A DNA stretch of 64,000 nucleotides from JAGLOK01 sp023139005 (GTDB lineage: Bacteria > Bacillota > Clostridia > Christensenellales > UMGS416): NCBI GenBank assembly GCA_030637745.1, contig DAOWFX010000123.1, forward strand, positions 1-64,000. Direction: 5' to 3'. Made by a program: the position numbers and the translations under genes. Positions 37,613 through 46,754 of this stretch are shown here, in pieces (the stretch's first letter is position 1; each line of letters opens with the position of its first letter). The notes below the pieces were generated by a model. That model ran no database searches, was not told where the DNA came from, and saw only the letters and a list, made by a program, of their open reading frames with translations.

Positions 37613-37648
37613 AGAAACACTAAATCTATTAACAGAAATAGTAGTAAA

Positions 37649-38623
37649 TTACTCAGTAAATGGGAATAGAAGTTTTTGGTTTTCCGGTAGGTACATATTG
37701 TCAATATCTATCACTTCAGATCCTGTATTAACATTCTTTGGTATTTTTTTATTGTTTATAGAATCAAGTGCATACTTAACACCAAGATATCCCATATTAA
37801 ATGGGTTTTGTACTATCAGTGATTGTATTACGCCTTTCTCCAAGAAGGTTATTTCTAATGGGGTGCTGTCAAAACCAATAATTATAATCTCGCCAGCCAA
37901 ACCAAGCTCATCAATTCCACGTGCTGCTCCTGCAGTGCTGTATGCATTCAAGCATACAATCGCATCAATTTGAGGATTGTCTTGAACAATATCTTTTGTC
38001 AGCTGTTGGGCTAGTAATTCATCAGAGTTACAGTAAACTGTTTCGATAACCTCAACGCCTGGATAATCGCTTACTGTTTCAGCAAATCCCGTTTCTCTTT
38101 GCGTAGCTGATGCCGCACCTTTTACAAAGCTAATTACAGCTATGGTGCACTCTGTTCCTACTTTGTCAATTAACGACTCGCCCACCTTTTTACCTGCATC
38201 CATATTGTCAGTGCCAACAAAGCTGTCCATTTTATCTGACTCAATTGTAGAATCGATAACAATCACTGGTATACCTGAAGCTATCGCTTTTTCTGCTACA
38301 GGTACCAGCCTAACATAATCACTAGCTGCAAGCACAATCGCGTCAGAGTCAATAGCAATGGCATCTTCAACCAGTTGAATCTGTCCATCGATATCCTCTT
38401 CGTTTTCAGGTCCATCAAAAACTAAGTCAATATTAAATTCTCTGGCTGCAGTTTCAGCGCCCATTTGAACAACCGACCAAAAAGCATGGCTACGATTTTT
38501 TACTATTACTTTAATGCTATATTTTTCTTCACTATTTGATAAATCATTTTTTGCACACCCAAATAGCGACAATACAATTATTATTGTTAATACTAGTAAG
38601 GCGATTCTATAAATTCTACTCAT
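37649..38623 (-). CDS. LacI-like sugar-binding lipoprotein, probable co-sensor
   Basis: 324 residues, signal and lipobox with Cys23 (FGC), then a type I periplasmic-binding fold: IKVIVKNRSHAFWSVVQMGAETAA, VDAIAIDSDAIVLAA-like, GIPVIVIDSTIESDKMDSFVGTDN, DAIVCLNAYSTAGAARGIDE and IIGFDSTPLEI. It overlaps the YesM kinase gene by 8 bp rather than lying with the permease, so it probably presents a sugar to the kinase. A second binding protein (33773-34885) serves transport. Confidence 0.88.
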   Translation of the reverse strand: MSRIYRIALLVLTIIIVLSLFGCAKNDLSNSEEKYSIKVIVKNRSHAFWSVVQMGAETAAREFNIDLVFDGPENEEDIDGQIQLVEDAIAIDSDAIVLAASDYVRLVPVAEKAIASGIPVIVIDSTIESDKMDSFVGTDNMDAGKKVGESLIDKVGTECTIAVISFVKGAASATQRETGFAETVSDYPGVEVIETVYCNSDELLAQQLTKDIVQDNPQIDAIVCLNAYSTAGAARGIDELGLAGEIIIIGFDSTPLEITFLEKGVIQSLIVQNPFNMGYLGVKYALDSINNKKIPKNVNTGSEVIDIDNMYLPENQKLLFPFTE

Positions 38624-40415
38624 TATTCTCTCCCTTTTGTAGCTTTATCAATGGTATCCGAATGTTTACTGTTGTTCCAACCTCTATTATGCTTTCAATA
38701 TCTACGCCAAAACCACTGCCGTAACTTAATTGAATTCTCTCATGAACATTTTTTAGTCCAACGCCTGAAGTGCGTTTATTGGTTGGTTCTCGTTTGAAAA
38801 TTTCTTTTAGTCGCTCTGGTTTTATTCCATATCCATTATCAGTTACACTAAATAAAAGATGATCGTTTTCTACAACTGCTCTGATGTTAATTTCGCCTTT
38901 TTCCTGAATTTTATTGATTCCATGATAAATGGCATTCTCAACAATCGGTTGTAGTATCAGTTTTAATGTTCTATATCCATATGCTTGTTCCTGTACATCA
39001 ATTGAATAATCAAATTTATTTTTGTATCTTATTTTCTGAATGAGCAAATAATTTCCTACATGTTCAATCTCGTCTGCAACATCTATTATCTCATTGCCTT
39101 TACTTATGCTTATTCTGAAAAATTTTGCAAGTGCTGCTGTCATTTCTGATACACCCTGATGGTTTTGATTTTCGTTCATCCAGATAATAGAATCTAGAGT
39201 ATTGTATAGAAAGTGTGGGTTTATTTGTGCTTGAAGTGCTTTAAATTCACTTTTCCTTTTTTCTTCTTGTTCATTGACGATTTGTTCCATTAATTGCTTA
39301 ATCCTTGAAATCATTAAATTAAATGCTTTCGTAAGTCGTTTTACTTCATCCTCGCCTTTAACTTCCAAGTTCTCAATATCGAAATCACCTTGTTCAACAC
39401 GGTTCATCTGGTGTTCGAGTCGCTTGATCGGTTTTGATATCTTTGAAGACAGGAAGATGGAAGCTAGAATAACGAAAACAATTCCAAAAATCAATATATA
39501 CATAATGTAATTATTTAAGTCCCACTGATTTTCGGCCAGCTCATCTACATAACTGATACCTACCATTTTCCAGTTAGAAAACTGGATGTTTTTTACAGTC
39601 GATATCCGGCTTTCTCCTTGAAAATCTTCAATGAATGATCCCTGTTCCTGCTCTAATACTTCGCTAATACTTTCTTGTTTCAGTCCCGAATATAGAAGCT
39701 GCTGTTGTGGATGATAGATTATGTTCCCGTATTCATCAACAATATAAATATATCCACGTTTTCCTAAGCTTACCCTATTGCAAAGTTGCTCGATCAAGCT
39801 GAAATTCAAATCTACCATTGCAGCCCACGTTTCAGTCCTCCCCAAGTACTCTACGCTAAGTCCACTACTCATCGAAACCACCCAGGGGCGTCTACCTTCA
39901 AACAGCCTTTGGACATACGGCGGTTGGATCAAATACATATCAGGATTACTAATTGTTTGCTTAAACCATTCCTGCTCATGAATTTGATAATTGTAATCAG
40001 TATCATAAACAGGATTCGTCAGTATGACGTTACCATTACCTGTATATATTGCTACAGTCACTATGTCTTTTCTCATCTCCAGAGTCAGCGATAGTAAATT
40101 ATCAAGGTTTTGAATACTGTTTGGAGTTACTTCTCTCATATTTTTACGGATTATATCCGATATTTCCATCATGTCTTCTAGGTAGTTTTCTAAATTGATT
40201 GTTGCTTGCTCCATAATCTGCTGTGCACTAGATGCAGCATTTACTTCAGCATTATCAGAGAAAGAACTATATAACCCAATCCCAACCATGGTCATAGCTA
40301 ACATTGTAACAGCAGAAAATGATAGCGTTATTATTGATTGAATACTGTTTATTCTAAAGCCTCTTCGTGCAGCTTTTGGTACTTTTTTCAATATCCTTTT
40401 TAGTTTACTTTTCAT
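38616..40415 (-). CDS. YesM-family sensor histidine kinase
   Basis: About 599 residues. TM1 (about 24-46), an extracellular dCache-like sensor (about 47-300), TM2 (about 306-328), HAMP (RLEHQMNRVEQGDFD), His_kinase domain with the H-box in QAQINPHFLYNTLDSI, and a HATPase with VENAIYHGI and TSGVGLKNVHERI. ATG 40415 follows GGAG; the longer frame to 40520 lies inside the regulator gene. Partner of the YesN-type regulator upstream. Confidence 0.93.
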   Translation of the reverse strand: MKSKLKRILKKVPKAARRGFRINSIQSIITLSFSAVTMLAMTMVGIGLYSSFSDNAEVNAASSAQQIMEQATINLENYLEDMMEISDIIRKNMREVTPNSIQNLDNLLSLTLEMRKDIVTVAIYTGNGNVILTNPVYDTDYNYQIHEQEWFKQTISNPDMYLIQPPYVQRLFEGRRPWVVSMSSGLSVEYLGRTETWAAMVDLNFSLIEQLCNRVSLGKRGYIYIVDEYGNIIYHPQQQLLYSGLKQESISEVLEQEQGSFIEDFQGESRISTVKNIQFSNWKMVGISYVDELAENQWDLNNYIMYILIFGIVFVILASIFLSSKISKPIKRLEHQMNRVEQGDFDIENLEVKGEDEVKRLTKAFNLMISRIKQLMEQIVNEQEEKRKSEFKALQAQINPHFLYNTLDSIIWMNENQNHQGVSEMTAALAKFFRISISKGNEIIDVADEIEHVGNYLLIQKIRYKNKFDYSIDVQEQAYGYRTLKLILQPIVENAIYHGINKIQEKGEINIRAVVENDHLLFSVTDNGYGIKPERLKEIFKREPTNKRTSGVGLKNVHERIQLSYGSGFGVDIESIIEVGTTVNIRIPLIKLQKGENNE

Positions 40416-42045
40416 TTTTCTGCTCCAACTTGTTCGCTTCTGAGTTCTTATACTCTCTTGGAGAAACCCCAAAATTCTTCTTGAAAAAATAACTAAAATA
40501 ACTGATATCAGGATATCCAACTTTTCCTGCGACTTCTGATATTTTCATGCCAGGATTCCTTAAAAGGTTTTTTGCTACGTCTAATCGAATTCGTATTAAA
40601 TACTTTAGAAATGTTTCTTTTGCTTCTTTTTTAAAAATCAAGCTCAAATAACTTGCACTAATAAACAAATAGTCAGCTAACTTTTGTACGCTGAGCTCTG
40701 TGTCGTTATAGTTACTGTTGATATAATCCTTTGCTTTTTCCAAAAGTCTCTGGGTAGTTGTTAATCTTTCACTGGCTATTTGCTTCATCAGTTCGATACT
40801 TAAGCTCATAATCCAGTTTTCAGCTTCATCCATAGAATTGAAGTTATTTATTTCTAAGTATAAATTATAGTTTTCAGGGAGCATGTCCATTATATCAAGC
40901 TGATATATTCTAGACAGTTTTGATAGCATTGTGAAAATCTCCATAAAATAAAGGTGATACTCATTTATAGGTGCCTGAATACCACTAAAATCGTTAAACA
41001 AATTTTGCACAGCATTCTCTACATTTTTATTATCTCCGAATTTTATGCTTGATAAAAGTTTTTTCTCTTTTTCTTCTTCCAAACAGATCATATTGTTTGA
41101 CACAGGCTCAATATCCTCAACAAAAATTATCTTATTTCCTCCAAGAACCAGTTTGTATTCAAGTGCAATATTTGCAGTGTCGTAGGATTCTTTCATCTGA
41201 ACAATGTTTTCAATAATGTTTCCTATCCCAATTGTTATCGTAATACTAAGATATTTCTCAACATTCTGCCTAATCTCATCGAGTACTAAAAATAATTTGT
41301 TGCATGCATCTGCTCTTGCATTATCATTCATTCCTGCAATAATAACTAATGCATTCCCGTAATAGAAAGCCTCTCCAGTAGTGTTGTTACTCAAAATATC
41401 CTGTGCAATTTTTAAAACCGCAAACTTTGTTAGATCTTTTATTTTTTCTTCATTTTCTAGAATTTCTATACTTTTTTTATCCAGACCAATAATGGCTACG
41501 GAAAAGAAATTACCCCTTATAGTTAAATCAAAAAAGCTTATCTTGCTTTCAATTTCACCGATTTCAAGGTTACCGATTACCAGTGATGTAAGAAAGTTGT
41601 CTTTTAAGATTGGAAGGCTATCTAGATAATGCTGTTCCAATTTCTTTCTATCTTTCTTTTCTTCTATTTCATTGTCAAGTTGATTTTTTAGTTTACCAAC
41701 TAGCTTATTTAAGTCATCGGGTAAAACAGGCTTTAATATATAATCTGATACACCGTACTTTATAGCCTGTTGTGCAAATTTAAAATCATCATAGCCTGAA
41801 AGTATAACAATTTTCACAGTAGGAAAACTTTGTTTTACCGATTTCGCCAATTCAAGACCGTTCATTAAAGGCATACTAATATCAGTTATAATAATATCCG
41901 GAATATTGTCTTCGATGATATCTAGTGCTTCTCTACCATTTTCAGCTTCACCTATTACTACAAAATTGAACTGACTCCAGTCAATTTTTTTGACAATGCC
42001 ATGTCTGACCTCTTCTTCATCATCCACGATAAGTAATTTATACAT
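40405..42045 (-). CDS. YesN-family response regulator with AraC DNA-binding domain
   Basis: 546 residues: receiver (1-125; LLIVDDEEEVRHGI, phospho-acceptor in IIITDISMPLMNG at about residue 55, VILSGYDDF, YILKPV), a long middle region (about 160-430), and a C-terminal AraC helix-turn-helix pair (about 440-540; LSVQKLADYLFISASYLSLIFKKEAKETFLKYL, ISEVAGKVGYPDISYFSYFFKKNFGVSPREYK). GGGAGGTG precedes the ATG. Probably activates the ABC operon downstream. Confidence 0.94.
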   Translation of the reverse strand: MYKLLIVDDEEEVRHGIVKKIDWSQFNFVVIGEAENGREALDIIEDNIPDIIITDISMPLMNGLELAKSVKQSFPTVKIVILSGYDDFKFAQQAIKYGVSDYILKPVLPDDLNKLVGKLKNQLDNEIEEKKDRKKLEQHYLDSLPILKDNFLTSLVIGNLEIGEIESKISFFDLTIRGNFFSVAIIGLDKKSIEILENEEKIKDLTKFAVLKIAQDILSNNTTGEAFYYGNALVIIAGMNDNARADACNKLFLVLDEIRQNVEKYLSITITIGIGNIIENIVQMKESYDTANIALEYKLVLGGNKIIFVEDIEPVSNNMICLEEEKEKKLLSSIKFGDNKNVENAVQNLFNDFSGIQAPINEYHLYFMEIFTMLSKLSRIYQLDIMDMLPENYNLYLEINNFNSMDEAENWIMSLSIELMKQIASERLTTTQRLLEKAKDYINSNYNDTELSVQKLADYLFISASYLSLIFKKEAKETFLKYLIRIRLDVAKNLLRNPGMKISEVAGKVGYPDISYFSYFFKKNFGVSPREYKNSEANKLEQKNEK

Positions 42046-42431
42046 GTGTGCACCTCCCTTTAATATTCATGTATATAAACAATATCTTCATACCTTTGAT
42101 ACAATACTATATTTCAATAGGTTTCGTGTATCCAACTAACAATATAAATTAAATATAATCTTTATAAAAGCAAAACAGTGTATTCTTTACGTAAAATCAA
42201 TGTATCATAAACTTTTTGAAAACTCAACACAGTATAATTATACCATTTTATAGTACGATACTAATAATGTGATGAAATTCGTATAGATTTATGATAAATA
42301 CTACATCAATATTATCGCATGAGATAATATCTACAAAGCGATTATTGGTTTGATCCATATGAGCGCAATACCCGAGACAATAAAAGATACTATTAAAAAA
42401 GTCTTCATTTTGCAATAAAGACTTCTTTCTT
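42046..42431. other. 386-bp AT-rich intergenic region between sensor operon and element
   Basis: No convincing coding frame. It must hold the promoter of the YesN/YesM operon (best minus-strand match: TTGAGT, 17 bp, TACATT, near 42185-42215) and, at its right end, the old ssrA terminator (42395-42424). Confidence 0.5.
42395..42424 (-). terminator. Displaced original ssrA terminator
   Basis: Hairpin 42399-42424 (AAGTCTT with AAGACTT, plus ATT/AAT after one mismatch), followed on the minus strand by six T. It lies 8 bp beyond the left copy of the tmRNA 3' end, exactly where an ssrA terminator should be before the element integrated. Confidence 0.75.
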
Positions 42432-42459
42432 TGGTGGAGGCGAGGGGAATCGAACCCCT
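42432..42459 (-). repeat. Left attachment repeat, copy of tmRNA 3' end
   Basis: 28 bp identical to 47559-47586, the last 28 nt of ssrA including CCA. Upstream bases diverge at once into AT-rich DNA, so it is not a gene but an attachment-site duplicate. Confidence 0.93.
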
Positions 42460-42617
42460 ATATATATATGTCTATTATGATATTTTGATAACTATAAAAG
42501 AGTATAATAAATGTCTATATAGATACTAAATAGTAGGATAAATAAAATTGATTATACATTATTAGTAATCATTGAACAGCATTGAATATACACAAATATA
42601 GTAGAAAAAACAATTGA

Positions 42618-42638
42618 TTTCCAACAGTTTCCAACGAA
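42618..42638. repeat. Candidate integrase arm-type site, left
   Basis: TTTCCAACAGTTTCCAACG: two TTTCCAAC units 10 bp apart. A matching pair lies near the right end at 47493-47513 in the same orientation. Such paired repeats near both ends are typical of arm sites bound by tyrosine integrases. Confidence 0.5.
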
Positions 42639-42644
42639 TTATTA

Positions 42645-42709
42645 AATAAACCATTCAGTAAAGCCCACAAGGGATCGCAGGACCCTGGGGATTTTCTGAA
42701 TGGTTTATT
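42645..42709 (-). terminator. 14-bp inverted repeat after the repressor gene
   Basis: AATAAACCATTCAG (42645-42658) and CTGAATGGTTTATT (42696-42709) pair perfectly. The 37-bp loop has a GC-rich inner part (CCCACAAGGG, CCCTGGGG). It begins 59 bp after the repressor stop on the minus strand. No proper T-run, so it may be a terminator or a protein-binding/replication structure of the element. Confidence 0.5.
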
Positions 42710-42767
42710 ATTAAATTACAATTGATTGATATGATATTATTTTACCAAATACGAATAATTTTTTTAA

Positions 42768-43463
42768 CTAGATAATTACGTTAGTAACATATCCAACAAT
42801 GATAAATTCTTTCTTATCAATTATAATTGGGTTATAACTTGGATTTAATGCAATTAGCAAAACATTACTATTTGGAAGAGAATAGAATTTTCTAAAGATA
42901 ATATTTTCATCCTCAGATTTAATATATGTTAATGCAATAATGTCACCATTTTCGTAGGATTTTTTCTGTGAAATTAAAGCATTTTGATTTTCTCTAATTA
43001 ATGGGTTCATACCATCATCAAAGGCTTTAATACTAATACCTATTTCCGACTTATTTTCTGTAATTGAAAACAAGTTATTATTGGTTTCATTTGTCATGCT
43101 ATCTAACAAAGTAAATAATGGCATTGTTTTAAATATTTCAATTACAAGTTCTTTTTGTTCTTCTGGAATTAGATTTAATGTAATGTCAATAAGCATATTT
43201 CTTAGCTTGTCAAACATTTTGATAATTGATTGAGGAGCTTTTTCTAAATATGCTTCTAGTATTAATGATTCTGAATCACCATTACATACAGAAGCTATAG
43301 CTTTTGATATATCATCTTTAGGAGGAGATATCTTATTGTTAACTAGTTTACTAATATAAGAAGGGTCAATTGCTTTTCCGTTTGCTTTACATTTTTCGGC
43401 AACTTCTTTATAAGATAATTCTGAACTATCAATTATATTTTTTAATAATTTACTATAAGACAT
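42768..43463 (-). CDS. CI-like XRE repressor with degenerate S24 domain
   Basis: 231 residues. An N-terminal helix-turn-helix (about 1-60; SYKEVAEKCKANGKAIDPSYISKLVNNKISPP) and a C-terminal LexA/CI-type S24 fold (about 140-230; NGDIIALTYIK, IIFRKFYSLP). The usual catalytic Ser before the Met (S-M-x-P) is Gly here (DDGMNP), while the Lys position (FRKF) is kept, so self-cleavage is doubtful. Likely keeps the element's rightward genes silent. Divergent from the small ORF and rep gene. Confidence 0.82.
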   Translation of the reverse strand: MSYSKLLKNIIDSSELSYKEVAEKCKANGKAIDPSYISKLVNNKISPPKDDISKAIASVCNGDSESLILEAYLEKAPQSIIKMFDKLRNMLIDITLNLIPEEQKELVIEIFKTMPLFTLLDSMTNETNNNLFSITENKSEIGISIKAFDDGMNPLIRENQNALISQKKSYENGDIIALTYIKSEDENIIFRKFYSLPNSNVLLIALNPSYNPIIIDKKEFIIVGYVTNVII

Positions 43464-43608
43464 AAATTAACCTCATAAGTATTATAACAAAAATGAATAA
43501 TTTAGCAACATCAAATGAAAAAATAGTAATTTAATCATTGACAAAAACAAAAACTTCCTATACTATCAAGATGAATGAAAAATCATGCATGATGAAATGG
43601 AGGCGAAT

Positions 43609-43761
43609 GTGACAGAGATATTTAACAATATAATCAAAAGAACAAATGATTTAATAGCTTTTATAAATTGGAACGGAGCACCATTCAAAGATAAGAAGCG
43701 AAAGGTTATCAAAGAACTATCGGCAATTCGCGCAGTCTGCAAGCAAGCAAACGTTGAGTGA
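43609..43761 (+). CDS. Small ORF upstream of rep gene, 50 aa
   Basis: 50 codons from a GTG that follows TGGAGG (43598-43603). The peptide is basic near the C-terminus (PFKDKKRKVIKELSAIRAVC) with an N-terminal amphipathic stretch (EIFNNIIKRTNDLIAFI). First gene after the divergent repressor, so it may be a small regulator of the element. Unknown family; the only support is the ribosome binding site and position. Confidence 0.5.
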   Translation: MTEIFNNIIKRTNDLIAFINWNGAPFKDKKRKVIKELSAIRAVCKQANVE

Positions 43762-43813
43762 GCTCATGCTAGGTGGCACAGGCTTACGGAATCATATGGG
43801 AGAGGCTCGTAGT

Positions 43814-43843
43814 CAAGGGTTCAAATTGCGAAGCAATCCCTTG
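43814..43843 (+). other. Strong hairpin in leader of rep gene, candidate origin or attenuator
   Basis: CAAGGG (43814-43819) / CCCTTG (43838-43843) and ATTGC (43825-43829) / GCAAT (43833-43837) pair, with a 5-nt bulge and GAA loop. The 191-bp region (43762-43952) has no ORF, is less AT-rich than the rest of the element, and includes GACCCCTAATAA at about 43909. Rep_trans/MobT proteins often nick DNA just upstream of their own gene, so this could hold the origin. Inference. Confidence 0.4.
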
Positions 43844-43952
43844 ACAATGAGAGGGACACATATGATAGGCTTTGGGGCTAAAAGCCACTAAGAGAGCGAA
43901 CATAGACCGACCCCTAATAATATAAGGTCCTATAACACCAGTTAGATACTGA

Positions 43953-45095
43953 ATGAAAGGAAATATAATGAATATAGCAAATATCGATAAGATTATTACA
44001 GAGTTTGATATCATTGGATATGATAAAATGTTTAAAAATTTCTTGGAGTGTTTAGAAACACACAAAGTAGAATCAAGATTTATGATTGATAAGGGAAAAG
44101 ATAAATCAAGAATAGAAATAGATAATGAATATTATGAAGTATATCCAAACGGAAGTAGAAGACATGCATATATACTTGAAGGACATATGTACAAATTATA
44201 CTTCTCACAAAAGAGATCAACTAATATGAACTTCTATCCAATTAAAATAGATGTTAGTTCAAATGTACTATGGAGTAGAAATCCTCAAAAAGCATACTCG
44301 TATATTTTTTCAATAATCAACTGGATAAATAACAATTACAATAATGAGTCTACAAATATTAAAATTATCGAAAGAGTAAATAGAATTGACCTATGTTGTC
44401 ATACAGATGAATTTTGCATTACAGAGGAGTCGAAGAAGGGCATGCAGGGAAGATATAGAAAACATAATCTGTTTATTAATAATAATAAAATTGAAACAAT
44501 GGCTATTGGGATAAGAAAAAATAAAAATCATATATTTTGTAGAATGTATAACAAATCAGCAGAAGCAGTATTAAATGCAAACAAATACTGGTTTTTTGAT
44601 ATATGGAAAAAAGAAGGCTTAGATAAGAGTAAAGTATGGAATATAGAATTTGAATTACATAGATCCTATTTTAATGAATTAAGAGATAGTAATGATAAAA
44701 CATTAGATACATTTGAAGATATCTATAAGAATATTCATTCAATATGGGAGTATTGCACTAATGAATGGCTAGTTCATAAAGATCTAATTAATACTAGAAT
44801 AGAACGATGTCCAGTTAGCAATGAATGGGAAAAGATACAAAACTCATTTAACGGATTTAAGGGAAATGGCTATATAACAAGAGGAAATCAAGTAAAAGCA
44901 GGAGCAGAATATATTATACCAAATATTGTAGGATACTTAACTTCATATGCTTCTAAATATCCAGAAATGAACATAGATGAAGCCTTTAAAGATATTATGT
45001 TAAAAGGTATGACTTATCTAAATAAAAGAAAGAATAGCACATTTGAAAAAGTCATAAACGAAAAAAGAAAAATTACATTAGGAGGTGAAACATGA
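43953..45095 (+). CDS. Rep_trans/MobT-like replication initiator or relaxase
   Basis: 380 residues with the pattern of the Rep_trans family (rolling-circle initiators and Tn916 Orf20-type relaxases): INRID-like VNRIDLCCHTDEF (about 147-159), IFCRMYNKSAEAV (about 189-201) and WNIEFELHRSYF (about 228-239). It would nick one strand to begin rolling-circle replication or transfer of the excised circle. The catalytic Tyr cannot be fixed by eye. ATG 43971 within MNIANIDK-type start region has GAAAGGAA before 43968; the chosen frame begins at 43953 and a start at 43968 is equally good. Overlaps xis by 4 bp. Confidence 0.68.
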   Translation: MKGNIMNIANIDKIITEFDIIGYDKMFKNFLECLETHKVESRFMIDKGKDKSRIEIDNEYYEVYPNGSRRHAYILEGHMYKLYFSQKRSTNMNFYPIKIDVSSNVLWSRNPQKAYSYIFSIINWINNNYNNESTNIKIIERVNRIDLCCHTDEFCITEESKKGMQGRYRKHNLFINNNKIETMAIGIRKNKNHIFCRMYNKSAEAVLNANKYWFFDIWKKEGLDKSKVWNIEFELHRSYFNELRDSNDKTLDTFEDIYKNIHSIWEYCTNEWLVHKDLINTRIERCPVSNEWEKIQNSFNGFKGNGYITRGNQVKAGAEYIIPNIVGYLTSYASKYPEMNIDEAFKDIMLKGMTYLNKRKNSTFEKVINEKRKITLGGET

Positions 45096-45283
45096 TAATT
45101 GAGAATAGCCCATCAATTTATACAGTAACAGAAGTTATGAAGATTTTGAAGTGCAGTAGAGCAACAGTTTATAAATTTATAGCAGATGGAGTATTTCCTG
45201 CAAAACGGATTGATAGAAAACACAGAATACCAGTACAACCGTTTTTAAGATGGCTCTATGCAGACGATAAATTAGAGGCTTAA
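45092..45283 (+). CDS. xis: Excisionase-family helix-turn-helix protein
   Basis: 63 residues: YTVTEVMKILKCSRATVYKFIADGVFPAKRI is a MerR-like winged helix of the HTH_17 excisionase family, followed by KHRIPVQPFLRWL. Preceded by AGGAGGTG in the rep gene's end. It would bend DNA at the element end and direct the integrase to excision. Its stop is 2 bp before the integrase start. Confidence 0.9.
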   Translation: MIIENSPSIYTVTEVMKILKCSRATVYKFIADGVFPAKRIDRKHRIPVQPFLRWLYADDKLEA

Positions 45284-45285
45284 TC

Positions 45286-46434
45286 ATGGCAAGAGAAAGA
45301 ATAGAACGTAATATACAATACGACAAAAAAACTAAACTATACTATGTCCATTTATATTACGGACTAGATAATAATAATAAGAGAATAAGAAAAATGAAAA
45401 GAACGAATAAATTAAAAAGTGCACGCTCTATTCTTTCCAATCATGAAACAGAGATTATAACTGGTACAGCAATCATTCCTCAAGAACAAACACTTGCAGA
45501 ATGGCTTGAATACTGGATGGACTACATTATGAAACCACGATTGCAGGAAACTACGATATACGGATATGAAGGAATCATAAGACGATATGTAATTCCTTAT
45601 CTTGGTAATTTAAAAATTCAACAGATCAAACCGATAACTGTTCAGAAATACTATTCAAATATGATGAATAACAATCAGCTTTCATCAAATACAGTTCTAA
45701 AACATCATAATCTTTTGAAAACTGCTTTCAAATATGCAGTTAAACAAGAAGTTGTATTTAGAAATATTATAGACGGAGTAGAGCCTCCAAAGAAAATACA
45801 AAGAGAGGCAAAAGTATATAATGTTGAGCAATTACGAAAACTAATAAATCTTTCAGAAAATACAAGAATGGAAATCATAATTAAACTATGTGTATATCTA
45901 GGATTAAGAAGGGAAGAAGCTTGTGGTTTAAAATGGTCTGATATAGATTTAGATAATCAAACGATTTATATACGCCCTGCTAGGACTTCAGCAGGATCTA
46001 AGACAATTGTTAAGAGCACAAAGAATTTTACATCCACACGCAAGCTACACCTTGCAGATACTTTAGTAATCGCTCTACAGAAGGAAAAGTTAAAGCAAAA
46101 AGAAAATGCGGAATTCATGCAAAACGATTATATAGTAAGTGAGTATATTTTAGTAATGGGTGATGGTAAACCATATAGACCAAATTATATATCAGAACTA
46201 TTTACAAAGTTTTTAAAGAAAAATAATATGCCTAAGATAGTACTACATGAACTAAGACATACATTTGCATCACTTTCAAACTATGCAGGAACACAAGAAT
46301 TTGATATCGGTAAAGCAATGGGACACTCAACCCCTTCGACAACTAAAAAAATCTACACACACTTATTCGACAAAAAGCAAACAAATGCAATGAATGCAGT
46401 TGCTAATATAATTGGAGAAACTGATGAAAGATAA
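45286..46434 (+). CDS. int: Tyrosine integrase
   Basis: 382-residue phage-type tyrosine recombinase: an N-terminal AP2-like arm-binding part (about 1-60), a SAM-like core-binding domain (about 65-150), and a catalytic domain with Arg208 (GLRREEACGL), His321-x-x-Arg324 (HELRHTF), His347 (GHST) and nucleophile Tyr357 (IYTHLF). All catalytic residues are intact. It most likely inserted this element at ssrA. Confidence 0.96.
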   Translation: MARERIERNIQYDKKTKLYYVHLYYGLDNNNKRIRKMKRTNKLKSARSILSNHETEIITGTAIIPQEQTLAEWLEYWMDYIMKPRLQETTIYGYEGIIRRYVIPYLGNLKIQQIKPITVQKYYSNMMNNNQLSSNTVLKHHNLLKTAFKYAVKQEVVFRNIIDGVEPPKKIQREAKVYNVEQLRKLINLSENTRMEIIIKLCVYLGLRREEACGLKWSDIDLDNQTIYIRPARTSAGSKTIVKSTKNFTSTRKLHLADTLVIALQKEKLKQKENAEFMQNDYIVSEYILVMGDGKPYRPNYISELFTKFLKKNNMPKIVLHELRHTFASLSNYAGTQEFDIGKAMGHSTPSTTKKIYTHLFDKKQTNAMNAVANIIGETDER

Positions 46435-46747
46435 AAAAATAATTGATATGGGTCATTATAAGCAAAATAGGGTATTGAAGGAATTCAAAAAAGAGTATCC
46501 TCAAATAAAATCCATAGTTCTAGAAATTGTATGTGGTGATATTGATATATTATTTAAAAATATAGAAAAAGCACTTGAAGCAAATAACGCTGTTGCTATA
46601 AGATTTCTAATAGCTGATTTGCTGGATTTATATGATGATGTTATTGGTACTATTATCTCTGAAAACGTATCATTTAATGAAATAAAACATAACGAGAATG
46701 AAACAATGCTAATATACTATAGGGATTGGATTGACAGTGTTCTGTAG
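46424..46747 (+). CDS. Hypothetical element protein, 107 aa
   Basis: Unrecognised acidic helical protein (about 107 residues) following the integrase. The ATG at 46424 has GGAG 6 nt before it and overlaps the integrase stop by 11 bp, so it is translated with it. Segments VLEIVCGDIDILFKNIEKALEANN and FLIADLLDLYDDVIG suggest a helical bundle. No motif seen; could be an element regulator or defence/accessory protein. Confidence 0.6.
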   Translation: MKDKKIIDMGHYKQNRVLKEFKKEYPQIKSIVLEIVCGDIDILFKNIEKALEANNAVAIRFLIADLLDLYDDVIGTIISENVSFNEIKHNENETMLIYYRDWIDSVL

Positions 46748-46754
46748 ATTATTG

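Larger units (their letters stand above)
42460..42767. other. Left end of element without genes
   Basis: 308 bp, very AT-rich, no credible ORF. It contains a paired TTTCCAAC repeat (42618-42638) and a large inverted repeat (42645-42709) just downstream of the repressor gene. Confidence 0.6.

Noticed and set aside
42432..42459. Apparent 3' end of a tRNA-like gene
   Set aside because: Only the last 28 nt match the tmRNA 3' end; there is no acceptor partner, D arm or anticodon upstream. It is an attachment-site duplicate.
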